Below, in pieces: positions 8,976 through 17,739 of a stretch of 58,034 nucleotides of DNA. The position numbers and the translations under genes are program-made. The notes under the pieces are model-generated. The model did no database searches. It was given only the letters and a program-made list of their open reading frames with translations, and had not been told where the DNA came from. Source of the stretch: Zoogloea ramigera (GTDB lineage: Bacteria > Pseudomonadota > Gammaproteobacteria > Burkholderiales > Rhodocyclaceae). The DNA is taken from positions 1-58,034 of the forward strand of contig NZ_BJNV01000025.1 in NCBI RefSeq assembly GCF_006539865.1, given 5' to 3'. Positions within the stretch are counted from its first letter, which is position 1, and each line of letters opens with the position of its first letter.

Positions 8976-11012
8976 ATGCCGGTTTTTCAGCGCTTCATGA
9001 CATCCATACTGCCGGGCCCGGCGCTGCGTGCGCTCGGGGCCGTGTTGCTGCTTGCCCTCGGCTTTCCCGTGCTGGCGGCGACGCCGGTGACGCTGCAGCT
9101 CAAGTGGACCCATAACTTTCAGTTTGCCGGCTACTACGCGGCGCTGGAGAAGGGCTACTACCGGGATGCCGGGCTCGAGGTGCGCATCGAAGAGGCCCGG
9201 CCCGGGCTGGATGTGGTCGGGCAGGTCGTCTCGGGGCGGGCGGATTTTGGTGTTGGCAACAGCGCCCTGTTGCTCGACCGGCACGCCGGCCGGCCAGTGG
9301 TGGTGCTGGCCACGATCTTCCAGCACTCGCCGGCGGTGTACATCGCCCGGCGCCAGTCGGCCGCCCAGTCGGTGCATGATCTCGCCGGCCAGCGGGTGAT
9401 GGTCGAGCCCGCGATGGCCGAGCTCACCGCCTACTTGCGCCGGGAAGGCATCGCCGACGACCGGCTGACTGTTGTCGAGCACAGTTTCAACACCCGGGAT
9501 CTCATCGACGGCAAGGTCGATGCAATGTCGGCGTATCTGTCGTATGAGCCGTATTTTCTCGACCAAGCCGGCGTCGACTATCAGATCTTCACGCCCCGCT
9601 CGGTGGGTATCGATTTCTATGGCGACAACCTGTTCACCTCCGAGTCGCTGCTGAAGGCCAGGCCCGACCTGGCCAGGGCCTTCCGCCGGGCCAGCCTGCG
9701 GGGCTGGGAGTACGCCATGGCCCACCCCGGCGAGATCGCCACGCTGATCCACGAGCGCTATGCCCCCGCCGTCTCGCGGGATTTCCAGCTCTTCGCCGCC
9801 CGCCAGATGCAGTCGCTGATCCGTGCCGACATGGTCGAGATCGGCTACATGAACAAGGGGCGCTGGCAACACATCGCCGAAACCTACGAGGGCATCGGCA
9901 TGTTGCCGGCGAATTTCGACTTTGCCGGCTTTCTGTATGCTCCCGACGGCAGCGCCGACTTGGAAGGCCTGCGTGCCTACCTGGGCCTGACCCTCGCGCT
10001 CACCGCCCTGGTGAGCGCCGGGGCGCTGTACGTTTACCGCATGAACCGCCGCCTCAAGCGCAGCGTGGCCGAGGCTGGGCGGGCGGCGGCCGAGCTGCAG
10101 GCCGGCGAAGAGAAATACCGTCTGCTCACCGAAACCATGCTCGACGTGGTGTGGACTGCCGACGCCGAAACCCTGCGCTTCTGTTACGTCAGCCCTTCGG
10201 TCGAGCGCCTGCTCGGCTACACCCCGGCCGAGCTGATCGGCACGCCCCTGCTGGGTGCCCTCGACCCCGCCATCGCCGACGAGGTGAAGACGGTCATCCG
10301 CAAAGGGGTCGACACCTTCCTGTCCCTCTCGCCGGGGACGCCGGTGTTCCGCACCGACGAGTTCCGCCTGCCGAGCAAGCATGGCGACGGGGTGTGGGTG
10401 GAAGTCCTCAGCACCTGCTGCCGCAACCCCGCCAGCGGTGTGCTCGAGCTGCACGGGGTGGCCCGCGACATCTCCGAGCGCCGGGCCAGCCAGGCGCGAA
10501 TCGCCCACATGGCCCAGCACGACATGCTTACCGAGCTGCCCAACCGCGCAGTGGTGAGCGATCGGCTCAGTCAGGCGCTGGCTGCGGCGCGGCGCAACGG
10601 GCACCGGGTCGGCCTGCTCTACATCGATCTCGACCGTTTCAAGCCCGTGAATGATGCCTACGGCCATGCGGTGGGCGACCAGCTGCTGCGTCAGGCGGCG
10701 ATCCGCATGCGCGGCTGCGTGCGCGAATCGGACACCGTGGCGCGCTTCGGTGGCGACGAGTTCGTCGTGCTGCTGCCCCTCATCGACACCCTTGCCGATG
10801 CGGCCACCGTCGCCGAGAAGATCCGCGCGGCCCTCGCCGCTCCCTTCCACCTGGCCAGCCTGCGGGTCGAGGTGTCGTCCAGCATCGGAGTCGCGCTATA
10901 CCCCGACCACGGCGCCGACGAGGCCGCGCTGACGCTCCACGCCGATGCGGCCATGTACGCCGCCAAGCACTGCGGCCGCGACCGGGTGACGGTCTTCTCT
11001 CTGGCCGCCTGA
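8976..11012 (+). CDS. Thi5/NMT1-like periplasmic sensor, PAS and GGDEF diguanylate cyclase
   Basis: The chosen start gives 678 aa; alternatives are ATG at 8997 and 8895, and no ribosome site decides between them. After a signal/anchor segment, residues about 36-320 form an NMT1/THI5-type periplasmic binding domain (LKWTHNFQFAGYYAALEKGYY). A transmembrane helix follows at about 334-355, a PAS domain at about 378-495 and a GGDEF domain at about 505-678. The active-site GGDEF (592-596) is intact, with an RESD inhibitory-site motif at 583-586. It should make c-di-GMP in response to a small periplasmic ligand; ligand identity is unknown. No EAL domain is present. Confidence 0.88.
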   Translation: MPVFQRFMTSILPGPALRALGAVLLLALGFPVLAATPVTLQLKWTHNFQFAGYYAALEKGYYRDAGLEVRIEEARPGLDVVGQVVSGRADFGVGNSALLLDRHAGRPVVVLATIFQHSPAVYIARRQSAAQSVHDLAGQRVMVEPAMAELTAYLRREGIADDRLTVVEHSFNTRDLIDGKVDAMSAYLSYEPYFLDQAGVDYQIFTPRSVGIDFYGDNLFTSESLLKARPDLARAFRRASLRGWEYAMAHPGEIATLIHERYAPAVSRDFQLFAARQMQSLIRADMVEIGYMNKGRWQHIAETYEGIGMLPANFDFAGFLYAPDGSADLEGLRAYLGLTLALTALVSAGALYVYRMNRRLKRSVAEAGRAAAELQAGEEKYRLLTETMLDVVWTADAETLRFCYVSPSVERLLGYTPAELIGTPLLGALDPAIADEVKTVIRKGVDTFLSLSPGTPVFRTDEFRLPSKHGDGVWVEVLSTCCRNPASGVLELHGVARDISERRASQARIAHMAQHDMLTELPNRAVVSDRLSQALAAARRNGHRVGLLYIDLDRFKPVNDAYGHAVGDQLLRQAAIRMRGCVRESDTVARFGGDEFVVLLPLIDTLADAATVAEKIRAALAAPFHLASLRVEVSSSIGVALYPDHGADEAALTLHADAAMYAAKHCGRDRVTVFSLAA

Positions 11013-11015
11013 GGT

Positions 11016-11040
11016 GCCGCCGGGGTGTCTCCCGGGCGGC
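11016..11040 (+). terminator. GC-rich hairpin after the diguanylate cyclase gene
   Basis: Just past the stop codon, GCCGCC-GGG pairs imperfectly with CCC-GGGCGGC around a short loop. There is no T-run, so terminator function is uncertain. Confidence 0.3.
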
Positions 11041-11190
11041 TCTTGCAGCATGCGCTTACAGTCGCTTACAGCCCGTCTCGCATCGCCCCGCTAGAGTTGG
11101 CCCAACCCGAGCGTGTCGCCCGTCGCAGCGGGCCGCGCCCGGGTACGGCACGATGGCAGGGCGTCACCGGTTCAACCTGGAGATTTCGAG

Positions 11191-11709
11191 ATGAAGCGAA
11201 TTTTATGTGCTGTGGCGCTGGCGAGCCTCGCCCAGGGCGCCCTGGCGGCCGATGTGGGCGTGTCGATCAGCATCGGCGACCCGCGCTTCTACGGCCGCCT
11301 GGACATCGGCGGTTTTCCCCAGCCGATGGTGATGTACCCGCAGCCCATGGTGATCCGCCCAGCGCCCGTCCATGTGGTGCGGGAGCCCCTTTACCTGCGC
11401 GTGCCCCCCGGCCATGCCCGCAAGTGGAACCGCTACTGCGGGCGTTACAACGCCTGCGGCTACCCGGTTTACTTCGTGCAGGACGGCTGGTATCGCGACG
11501 TTTACGCGCCCCGCTACCGCGAGCACCACGGCTACCAGCGCGTCGATGCGCCGCCGCAGCGGGCCTATGGCTACGACTACGGCCGGCCTGACTATTCCGA
11601 CCACCGCCGCGACGAGCGCCGGGAGCGCTTCAACGACGAGCGTGGGCGGGGCGGGAGGGGTGACCGTGGCGAGCGCGGCCACGGGCATGGACACGGCCAC
11701 GGCCATTGA
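11191..11709 (+). CDS. Small secreted basic protein with His-rich C-terminus
   Basis: The protein is 172 aa. The ATG at 11191 follows a weak GGAG-like site and opens a clear signal peptide (to GALAA). The middle is Pro/Tyr/Arg-rich with two cysteines (NRYCGRYNACGY) and a VPPGHARKW segment seen in small uncharacterised proteobacterial envelope proteins. The C-terminus changes to Asp/Arg/Gly repeats and ends in five Gly-His pairs, which could bind divalent metal. It stands alone between the cyclase gene and nnrS. I cannot assign a function. Confidence 0.75.
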   Translation: MKRILCAVALASLAQGALAADVGVSISIGDPRFYGRLDIGGFPQPMVMYPQPMVIRPAPVHVVREPLYLRVPPGHARKWNRYCGRYNACGYPVYFVQDGWYRDVYAPRYREHHGYQRVDAPPQRAYGYDYGRPDYSDHRRDERRERFNDERGRGGRGDRGERGHGHGHGHGH

Positions 11710-11983
11710 GCGCCCCCATGGCCGGGCCTCACCCCGCCCGCCGTGAGGATTGAGCAGACTTTGGGTGGCCCTGCGTTTCGTCGAGAGCCTTCCGAGGCCC
11801 TGCCTGCCTCGGCGTGGGCGGAGACGCATGGGTGCGTTAAAGGTTGCCGACATCAATCACATGCCTCTCCAGCGCTGCGGCCACCGGACGGGACGGGCGG
11901 CCTGTTCCGGGTCAAGGCTCGGGCAATCCTGAGGGCGTAGGCTTTCGCCATCGCTGGCCTTGCGCCACCTCATCCGATTGCCC

Positions 11984-13144
11984 ATGAAACTGTCTGCCCA
12001 TCCCCTCTGGCTCGTCGGCTTCCGCCCCTTTTTCCTGCTCGCCTGCCTGGCCGGGCTGGCCTTTCCGTTGCTGTGGGCGCTGATGTTCACCGGCAAGCTG
12101 CCGGCCCCGGCGAGCCCGGTGAGCGCGCTCCAGTGGCACGCCCACGAGATGTTCTTCGGCTTCGGCTGGGCCGTGCTCGGCGGCTTCCTGCTCACCGCAA
12201 CCAAAAACTGGGTGCAGGTGCGTGGCTGGCACGGGCCCGCGCTGGTCGGGCTGGCGGCGGCGTGGGTTATCGAGCGCGTCGGCATGGCCTTCGGTGCCGG
12301 CTGGCCGCCGCTGCTGTTCTGGCTGTCCAATCTGCTGTTTCTGGCGGCCATCGTCGCGATGCTGCTGTGGACGCTGCTGCGCCACCGCGGGCAGGACAGC
12401 TTCGCCGACAATCCCTTTTTCTACGTCGTGCTGCCGGCCTTTCTGGCCGCCAAGCTGCTGGTGCTCGACCAGCCCCATTTCCATGCCGGCGTGACGATGG
12501 CCATCGGCCTGTACCGGATGGCCTTCCTGCTGATGCTCGAGCGCACCCTGACCCAGTTCATGAAGGGGTTGTTTCAGGTGGAGGTTCTGCGCAAGCCCTG
12601 GCTCGACGGCGCGATCAAGCTGCTCGGGCTCGCGCTGGTGTTCCAGGCCTGGCTGCCGGTGCTGCCGGCGGCGCTGCTCCTCGGCCTGCTGGCGGCGCTG
12701 CTGGCCGCCCGTTTCGTGGGCTGGCGGCCGGATCTCGGCTTCACGCGCATCGATCTGGCGGTGATGTTCCTCGGCTATCTGGCCATCGTCGCCCAGTTGC
12801 TGGTCGAGGCCGCTGGCCTGCTCGGCGCTGGGGTTTGGGTGGGCAGCGTGTCGGTGCATCTGTTCACCGTCGGCGTGATGGGGCTGATCATCCCGGCGAT
12901 GTTCGTGCGCATCTCCAAGGGCCACACCGGCCGCAAGGTGGTGTTCGACGCCGGCGACAAGCTCGTGCTGTGGATCATGCTGACGGCGCTGGTGCTGCGC
13001 GTCGTGCTGCCCCAGCTCGTGCCGGCGGCCTACGGGCGCTGGGTGCACCTGTCGGCGGGGGCATGGTTCCTGGGCTTCGGCATCCTCGGCCTGCGCCTGC
13101 TGCCGCGCCTCATCGCCCCGCGCATCGACGGCAAGGAGCATTGA
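11984..13144 (+). CDS. nnrS: NnrS family membrane protein (NO response)
   Basis: The 386-aa polytopic protein belongs to NnrS, a haem- and copper-containing inner-membrane family associated with nitric oxide stress and denitrification. The conserved N-terminal WHAHEM motif (residues 51-56) and HPLWLVGFRPFFLL opening are visible, with about twelve hydrophobic segments. The ATG at 11984 was preferred over one 24 bp upstream because the family begins near this point. The gene leads a set of three co-directional genes (spacings 77 and 16 bp). I found no convincing FNR/Dnr box upstream, only an ATCAA half-site. Confidence 0.9.
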   Translation: MKLSAHPLWLVGFRPFFLLACLAGLAFPLLWALMFTGKLPAPASPVSALQWHAHEMFFGFGWAVLGGFLLTATKNWVQVRGWHGPALVGLAAAWVIERVGMAFGAGWPPLLFWLSNLLFLAAIVAMLLWTLLRHRGQDSFADNPFFYVVLPAFLAAKLLVLDQPHFHAGVTMAIGLYRMAFLLMLERTLTQFMKGLFQVEVLRKPWLDGAIKLLGLALVFQAWLPVLPAALLLGLLAALLAARFVGWRPDLGFTRIDLAVMFLGYLAIVAQLLVEAAGLLGAGVWVGSVSVHLFTVGVMGLIIPAMFVRISKGHTGRKVVFDAGDKLVLWIMLTALVLRVVLPQLVPAAYGRWVHLSAGAWFLGFGILGLRLLPRLIAPRIDGKEH

Positions 13145-13221
13145 CCCGGGCGCCTGACCCGGATCAAGGCGGCCGCCGCGCGCCGCCGCCAAGCTGCCGT
13201 TTTCCGACCCGAGGAGGCCCG

Positions 13222-13833
13222 ATGCACTACCCAGAATTCTTCGATGCCGTGCCGCGCATCCGCCTGCGCGACCCGTTGGCGGAGTTCCTCGGCGCCTTCG
13301 AGGGTGGCGTCATCGAATACGCCTACCTCGACGCGGTGCGCCTCGCCGGCCATTCCTGCCCCACCGTCGCCAGCGCCTACTGGCTCACCCGCCAGGCGCT
13401 GCGGGCGCTCTACGGAGACGCGCTGCCGGAGCGGGGCGGCGTGCGGGTGGCCTTTTGCGAGCCCGCCACGGCCGGCGTCACCGGCGTCATCGCCAACGTG
13501 GTGAGCCTCCTCACCGGCGTCACCACCGACACCGGCTTCAAGGGCCTCGCCGGGCGCTTCGACCGCCGCAATCTGCTGGCCTTCGACGCCCACCAGCCCC
13601 TCGACCTGCGCTTCACCCGCGTCGACACCGGCGCCGCCGTCGACGCCGTGGCCCACCTGCGCCAGGTGCCGGCCGACCCGCAGATGGCGCCCTTGATGCA
13701 GGCCTGCATCAAAGGTGAGGCCAGCGCGGATGAAGCCCGCCACTTTGGCCAGCTGTGGCAGGACCGGGTGCGCCGGGTGCTGCTCGAGCACGGCGACGAT
13801 CCGCAGATCTTCGTCATCCGCCCCGCCGCCTGA
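13222..13833 (+). CDS. FmdE-like protein (formylmethanofuran dehydrogenase subunit E domain)
   Basis: A GAGGAGG ribosome site precedes the ATG. The 203-aa protein carries a GHSCP motif at 43-47 and a later segment (LTGVTTDTG ... NLLAFD) that parallels the FmdE fold's conserved Cys/His site and GCTFGKGNL region. Methanogenesis is not implied: FmdE-like domains occur widely in bacteria as metal-binding proteins. Its position between nnrS and another small gene suggests a role in the same NO or redox response, which is inference. The assignment is by motif only. Confidence 0.6.
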   Translation: MHYPEFFDAVPRIRLRDPLAEFLGAFEGGVIEYAYLDAVRLAGHSCPTVASAYWLTRQALRALYGDALPERGGVRVAFCEPATAGVTGVIANVVSLLTGVTTDTGFKGLAGRFDRRNLLAFDAHQPLDLRFTRVDTGAAVDAVAHLRQVPADPQMAPLMQACIKGEASADEARHFGQLWQDRVRRVLLEHGDDPQIFVIRPAA

Positions 13834-13849
13834 GCGCCAGGAGGATATC

Positions 13850-14383
13850 GTGACCCACCCCTCAGCTCACCCCTCAGACGACCCGAACCCGCCCGGCGAC
13901 AAGCCGTGCAGCTCGCCGCCCTGTTACGCGGCCGAGTTCCCCGGCTACTTTGGCGACGGGCCCGCGCAACAGGTTGTCGACGGGCTCAACGCGCTGCTCG
14001 AAGCCGAGCGCGCCGGGGCCCGTGTGCTGGCGATCCTGCGCGACAGCGTCGATGCCCGCTCGCCCCTCCACGACCTGCTCGGCGCGCTTCAGAAGGACGA
14101 GGGCGCCAACGCCGTGCAGCTCTATCAGACCCTCCGCCGCCTCGGCGGCGCGGCCTCCCACGAGACCGGCGCCTTCGTCGGCAAGACCCTGGCCATCGAA
14201 GGCCTGGTGCCGCGCCTGCGTTTTGTGAACAAGGGCCAGGCCTGGGTGGTGCGCAAGATCGACGAGTTGCTGCCGGCCATCACCGACGCCTACGCGCGGA
14301 CGATGCTCGAGGAGATGCGCCGCTCCCACTTGGCCAACATCGACGCCTGCGAGGCCGCCCTCGACGGGCTGCCGGCAGGCTGA
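13850..14383 (+). CDS. Small helical protein, possibly DUF6306 family
   Basis: The protein is 177 aa from a GTG start preceded by AGGAGG with good spacing, 16 bp after the FmdE-like gene. The N-terminal 25 residues are Pro/Ser-rich with two cysteines (CSSPPCY). The remainder looks like a four-helix, ferritin-like bundle with repeated Glu, His and Arg (LLEAERAGARVL; EEMRRSHLANIDACE). I connect it tentatively to DUF6306. Co-transcription with nnrS and the FmdE-like gene is likely. No catalytic site can be named. Confidence 0.6.
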   Translation: MTHPSAHPSDDPNPPGDKPCSSPPCYAAEFPGYFGDGPAQQVVDGLNALLEAERAGARVLAILRDSVDARSPLHDLLGALQKDEGANAVQLYQTLRRLGGAASHETGAFVGKTLAIEGLVPRLRFVNKGQAWVVRKIDELLPAITDAYARTMLEEMRRSHLANIDACEAALDGLPAG

Positions 14384-14596
14384 GACGGTTGCGCTTGTGG
14401 GGCGAGGTCTGCTGCGCTGGGTGGCTCGGCCTGGCACGTCGCCCTGAGCACCCCCACGGCCTGGCGTTTCGCTCAGCCCACCCCCCGGGGGTAAGGAAAC
14501 ATGGGGCGGCCCTGCGATTTCTTGAGAGACGCCGGAGGCGGGTGGTGTGGCTGATTGCGTGAGTCCACGCTCAGCGCGCGTCGAACCCCTCCCCGG

Positions 14597-14618
14597 CCCT
14601 CCCCTTGTCAGGGGAGGG
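14597..14618. terminator. Perfect 9-bp stem hairpin between convergent genes
   Basis: CCCTCCCCT pairs exactly with AGGGGAGGG around a TGTC loop, between the end of the nnrS cluster and the end of the minus-strand MATE gene. No T-run follows, so it may terminate weakly in either direction or be a repeat. Confidence 0.45.
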
Positions 14619-14641
14619 AGGCTTCTCGAGCGTGCTTACCT

Positions 14642-16000
14642 TTACAGCCGCTCCTTCGCCACCCGCCGCAGCAGGGCGCCGAACAGCAGGGTGGCGGCCA
14701 GCGTGGCCAGCACACAGCCCTCCCAGAAGCCCGCCACCGACGGCGCTCCAGCTCGCCAGGGGGCGTGGAAGCTCAGCCAGTAGCCGCCCGACAGCCCTAT
14801 CCCCCAGAAGCAGAAGGTGTGCAGCAGCATCGGCAGCAGGGTCACCTTGTAGCCGCGCAGGGCGTGGGCGGCCACCGTCTGCAGGCCGTCGAAGCCCTGG
14901 TAGAAGCACAGGTAGAGCACCAGCCCCAGCGCCACCGCCTGCACCGCCGGGTCGGTGGTGGATAGCGTCACCAGCGGCTCCCGCAGCAGCCACAGCAGGA
15001 TGCCGAGGAGCACCGCCAGCCCGCCGGCGAGGCCCATCCCGAGCCGGGCGGTGAGGCGTGCCCGCGCCGGGTCGTTGGCGCCGACGGCCTGCCCGACCAG
15101 CACCATCGTGGCGATCGACAGGGCCAGCGGCAGCATGTAGATCACGCCGGTGAAGTTGGAGATCACCCGGTGGCCGGCCACGGTTTCAACGCCCAGCCGT
15201 GCCACCAGGATCGCGATGAGGGTGAACGAGCTGATGTCGATGAAGGTGGATAGCCCCATCGGGCCCCCCAGCCGCAGCAGCTTGCCCAGCTCACCCGGGT
15301 GGGGCGCCTGCCAGCCACTGAAGATGCGGTATTGCCGGTAGGCCGGGTTGCGCGCCAGGTAGGCCAGCCCGCAGCCGAGGGCCAGCCAGTTGATGATCGC
15401 CGTCGACACCCCGCAGCCGGCGCCGCCCAGCTCCGGCAGGCCCGCCGCGCCGTTGGTGAGCGCCCAGGCCAGCGGTAGGTGGATGCTGGTGACGATGGCG
15501 CTGATCGCCATCAGCGCCCGCGGCCGGCCCACCGCGTTGTTGAAGGCGTAGAACGCGCGGTAGAACAGCAGCGCCGGCAGGCCCGCGGCGGTGGCCGCCA
15601 GGTAATCGCCAGCCAGCGCCGCCACGTCGGCGGGCACCTGGGCCAGGGCCAGCAGCGGGGCGGGCGCCAGCAGCATCGCCACCCCCGGCAGCGCCAGCAT
15701 CGCGGCCAGCCAGAAGCCCTGCTGCAGGGCCGGGCCGATCTCTGCGTGGCGGCCGGCGCCCACGTGGTGGGCCACGGTGGGCGCCACCGCCTGCAGGATG
15801 CCGCCCAGCAGCATCACCACCGAAATGTAGAAGCTGCTGCCGATGGCCACCCCGGCCAGGTCGAGGGTGCCGTAGCGCCCGGCGATCAGGGTGTCGGCGA
15901 TCATCATCGCCATCGACAGCAGCTGGGCGATGAGGATGGGCCAGGCGTGGTGGAACAGCTGGCGCACGATGGCGCCAGCGGAGGCGGGGTGAGCGGTCAA
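14642..16000 (-). CDS. MATE family efflux transporter
   Basis: This is a 452-aa inner-membrane protein with the twelve-helix, two-lobe layout of MATE (NorM) cation-driven multidrug exporters. The N-terminal lobe has AWPILIAQLLSM and a conserved Asp in MMIADT; the C-terminal lobe repeats the pattern (LGGPMGLSTFIDI). Length is typical. It is the last of four minus-strand genes, 13 bp after uspA, so it probably shares their transcript. Substrates cannot be inferred. Confidence 0.9.
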   Translation of the reverse strand: MTAHPASAGAIVRQLFHHAWPILIAQLLSMAMMIADTLIAGRYGTLDLAGVAIGSSFYISVVMLLGGILQAVAPTVAHHVGAGRHAEIGPALQQGFWLAAMLALPGVAMLLAPAPLLALAQVPADVAALAGDYLAATAAGLPALLFYRAFYAFNNAVGRPRALMAISAIVTSIHLPLAWALTNGAAGLPELGGAGCGVSTAIINWLALGCGLAYLARNPAYRQYRIFSGWQAPHPGELGKLLRLGGPMGLSTFIDISSFTLIAILVARLGVETVAGHRVISNFTGVIYMLPLALSIATMVLVGQAVGANDPARARLTARLGMGLAGGLAVLLGILLWLLREPLVTLSTTDPAVQAVALGLVLYLCFYQGFDGLQTVAAHALRGYKVTLLPMLLHTFCFWGIGLSGGYWLSFHAPWRAGAPSVAGFWEGCVLATLAATLLFGALLRRVAKERL

Positions 16001-16013
16001 GGGGCGGGCCGGG

Positions 16014-16457
16014 TCAGCGGTGCACCAGCACCGGGATCTTGGAATGGGTGAGTACCTTCTGGGTCTCGCTGCCCAGCAGCAGCGCGCCGATGCCGCGGCG
16101 GCCGTGGGAGGCCATGAAGATCAGGTCGCAGCCATGGTGGGTGGCGGCGGCGATGATGCCGTCGTGCACCGTCGCGCAGGGCGTGGCGACGGCCTCGGCC
16201 GTGACGCCCGCCGCCGCGGCCTCGGCCACCAGCGGGTCGACGATGGCCCGGCCCTGCTGCTCGGCGGTGGCGATCAGGCGCTCGCGGGTGCCCGCGTCGG
16301 TGAGGCCGTAGCCCTCGTGGAAGGACACCGGGTGCTGCGGCAGCGCGGCGAAGAAGGTGATGCGGGCGCCGGTCTCGCGGGCGAAGGTGATCGCGTGGGT
16401 GGCGGTGCGCCGGGAGAGGTCGGAGCCGTCGGTGGGAACGAGCAGATGCCTGAACAT
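16014..16457 (-). CDS. Universal stress protein (UspA family)
   Basis: The 147-aa single-domain protein has the alpha/beta Usp fold. The opening HLLVPTDGSDLS and the C-terminal ATP-binding loop GRRGIGALLLGSET (G-x2-G-x9-G-S/T pattern) identify an ATP-binding UspA-type member. It starts 19 bp downstream of the BenE-like gene; pairing of a Usp with benzoate transport genes is known in Azoarcus/Thauera-like bacteria and supports an operon here. Its precise stress or transport-linked role is unknown. Confidence 0.9.
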   Translation of the reverse strand: MFRHLLVPTDGSDLSRRTATHAITFARETGARITFFAALPQHPVSFHEGYGLTDAGTRERLIATAEQQGRAIVDPLVAEAAAAGVTAEAVATPCATVHDGIIAAATHHGCDLIFMASHGRRGIGALLLGSETQKVLTHSKIPVLVHR

Positions 16458-16476
16458 GGGGGTCTCCTTGGTGTGC

Positions 16477-17715
16477 TCAGTTGGCGTTGGCGAGGGCCTG
16501 GAAATCGCGCTTTTCCATCAACCACGATACGCCGAAGCCGGCCACCAGGCCCCAGAAAGCGGCGCCGATGTTGAGGATGCCCAGGTCGGCCACCGTGACG
16601 CACAGGCTGATCAAGGCCCCCAGCGTGAACTTGCCGCCGCCGAACGACGCCACGAAGGCGCCCTGCAGCACCCGCAGCATCGCGAGGCCGCCCAGCACCA
16701 TGATGTACTCCTTCGGCGCGGCCAGCATCAGCCCGGTGAAGGTGGGCGCCATCAGCCCGAACAGCACGCCGAAGATGCCGAAGGTGAGGGCCGCGGTGTA
16801 TTGGCGGTGATGCTCGCCCGACGAGGTGAGGAGCGCGTTGGTGGGGCCGGTGAGGCAGCTGCTCACGGCACCGACCATGGCGCTGAGCGCCGCGCCGATG
16901 CCCGACACGAAGGCGATGGTGTTGACCGGCGGCTGGTGCTTGACGGCCGACAGCACCGCCACGCCCTGGCCGTTCTGCACCACCAGCACGGTGATCGCCA
17001 GCGGCACGACCAGCTCGACCAGCGCGCCGATGCTCCACACCGGCGCCTGCACCACCGGCGCGGCGAAGGCGAAGCTATGCACCACCGAGGCATCCACCCG
17101 GCCGAGCAGGCCGATGGCGATCGCCCCCACCACCAGCGCGCCGATCACCGGCGGAATCCGCTTGCCCCACACGGTGCTGGCCGACAGCAGCAGGAAGGCC
17201 ACCACCATCGGGCCGGCGATGCCGACGTCGCTGTGCAGCGCCCGCACCAGGTCGAGCCCGAAGCGCAGGAACACCCCGGCCACCATGCCCATCACGATGG
17301 GCATCGGCAGCGACGACATCAGCCGCTTGACCCAGCCGCTGGCCCCCAGCACCAGTATCAGCGCGCTGGTGGCGTAGAAGGCGCCGATCACCTCGGCAAA
17401 GCTCAGGTGCTGCAGCGCCGGCCCCACCAGCACCGTGCCGGGGATGGTCCACGCGAAGCCCAGCGGCGACTTGTAGCGCCAGCTCATGGCGATGGTGATG
17501 AGCCCGTTGATGAAGAACACCCCGAACACCCACGAGGCCAGCTCGGCCTGGCTGAGCCCGCCGCGGGTGCCCACCGACAGGATGATGGCCACCGGCCCGG
17601 TGGCCGAGAAGATGAAGCCGATCAGGCCGTTGGCAAAATAGGTCAGGCCGAAGTCGGCGAAGATCTGGCGCAGGCCGGGGGTGCGGGCGGTTGGGCGTTC
17701 GAGGTGGGCGAGCAT
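16477..17715 (-). CDS. benE: BenE family benzoate/H+ symporter
   Basis: This 412-aa inner-membrane protein has about twelve hydrophobic segments and the BenE signature regions (ANGLIGFIFSATGPVAIIL, SCLTGPTNALLTSSG). BenE carriers import benzoate with protons. It begins 24 bp after the EamA-type exporter gene and is followed by uspA. No benzoate catabolic enzyme lies in this window, so the pathway, if present, is elsewhere. The substrate could be another aromatic acid. Confidence 0.88.
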   Translation of the reverse strand: MLAHLERPTARTPGLRQIFADFGLTYFANGLIGFIFSATGPVAIILSVGTRGGLSQAELASWVFGVFFINGLITIAMSWRYKSPLGFAWTIPGTVLVGPALQHLSFAEVIGAFYATSALILVLGASGWVKRLMSSLPMPIVMGMVAGVFLRFGLDLVRALHSDVGIAGPMVVAFLLLSASTVWGKRIPPVIGALVVGAIAIGLLGRVDASVVHSFAFAAPVVQAPVWSIGALVELVVPLAITVLVVQNGQGVAVLSAVKHQPPVNTIAFVSGIGAALSAMVGAVSSCLTGPTNALLTSSGEHHRQYTAALTFGIFGVLFGLMAPTFTGLMLAAPKEYIMVLGGLAMLRVLQGAFVASFGGGKFTLGALISLCVTVADLGILNIGAAFWGLVAGFGVSWLMEKRDFQALANAN

Positions 17716-17739
17716 GGCGCTTCCTTTTGTTTTATGAAT

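Noticed and set aside
11710-11983. FNR/Dnr box for nnrS
   Set aside because: Only an ATCAA half-site near 11850 with wrong spacing to a TTG partner.
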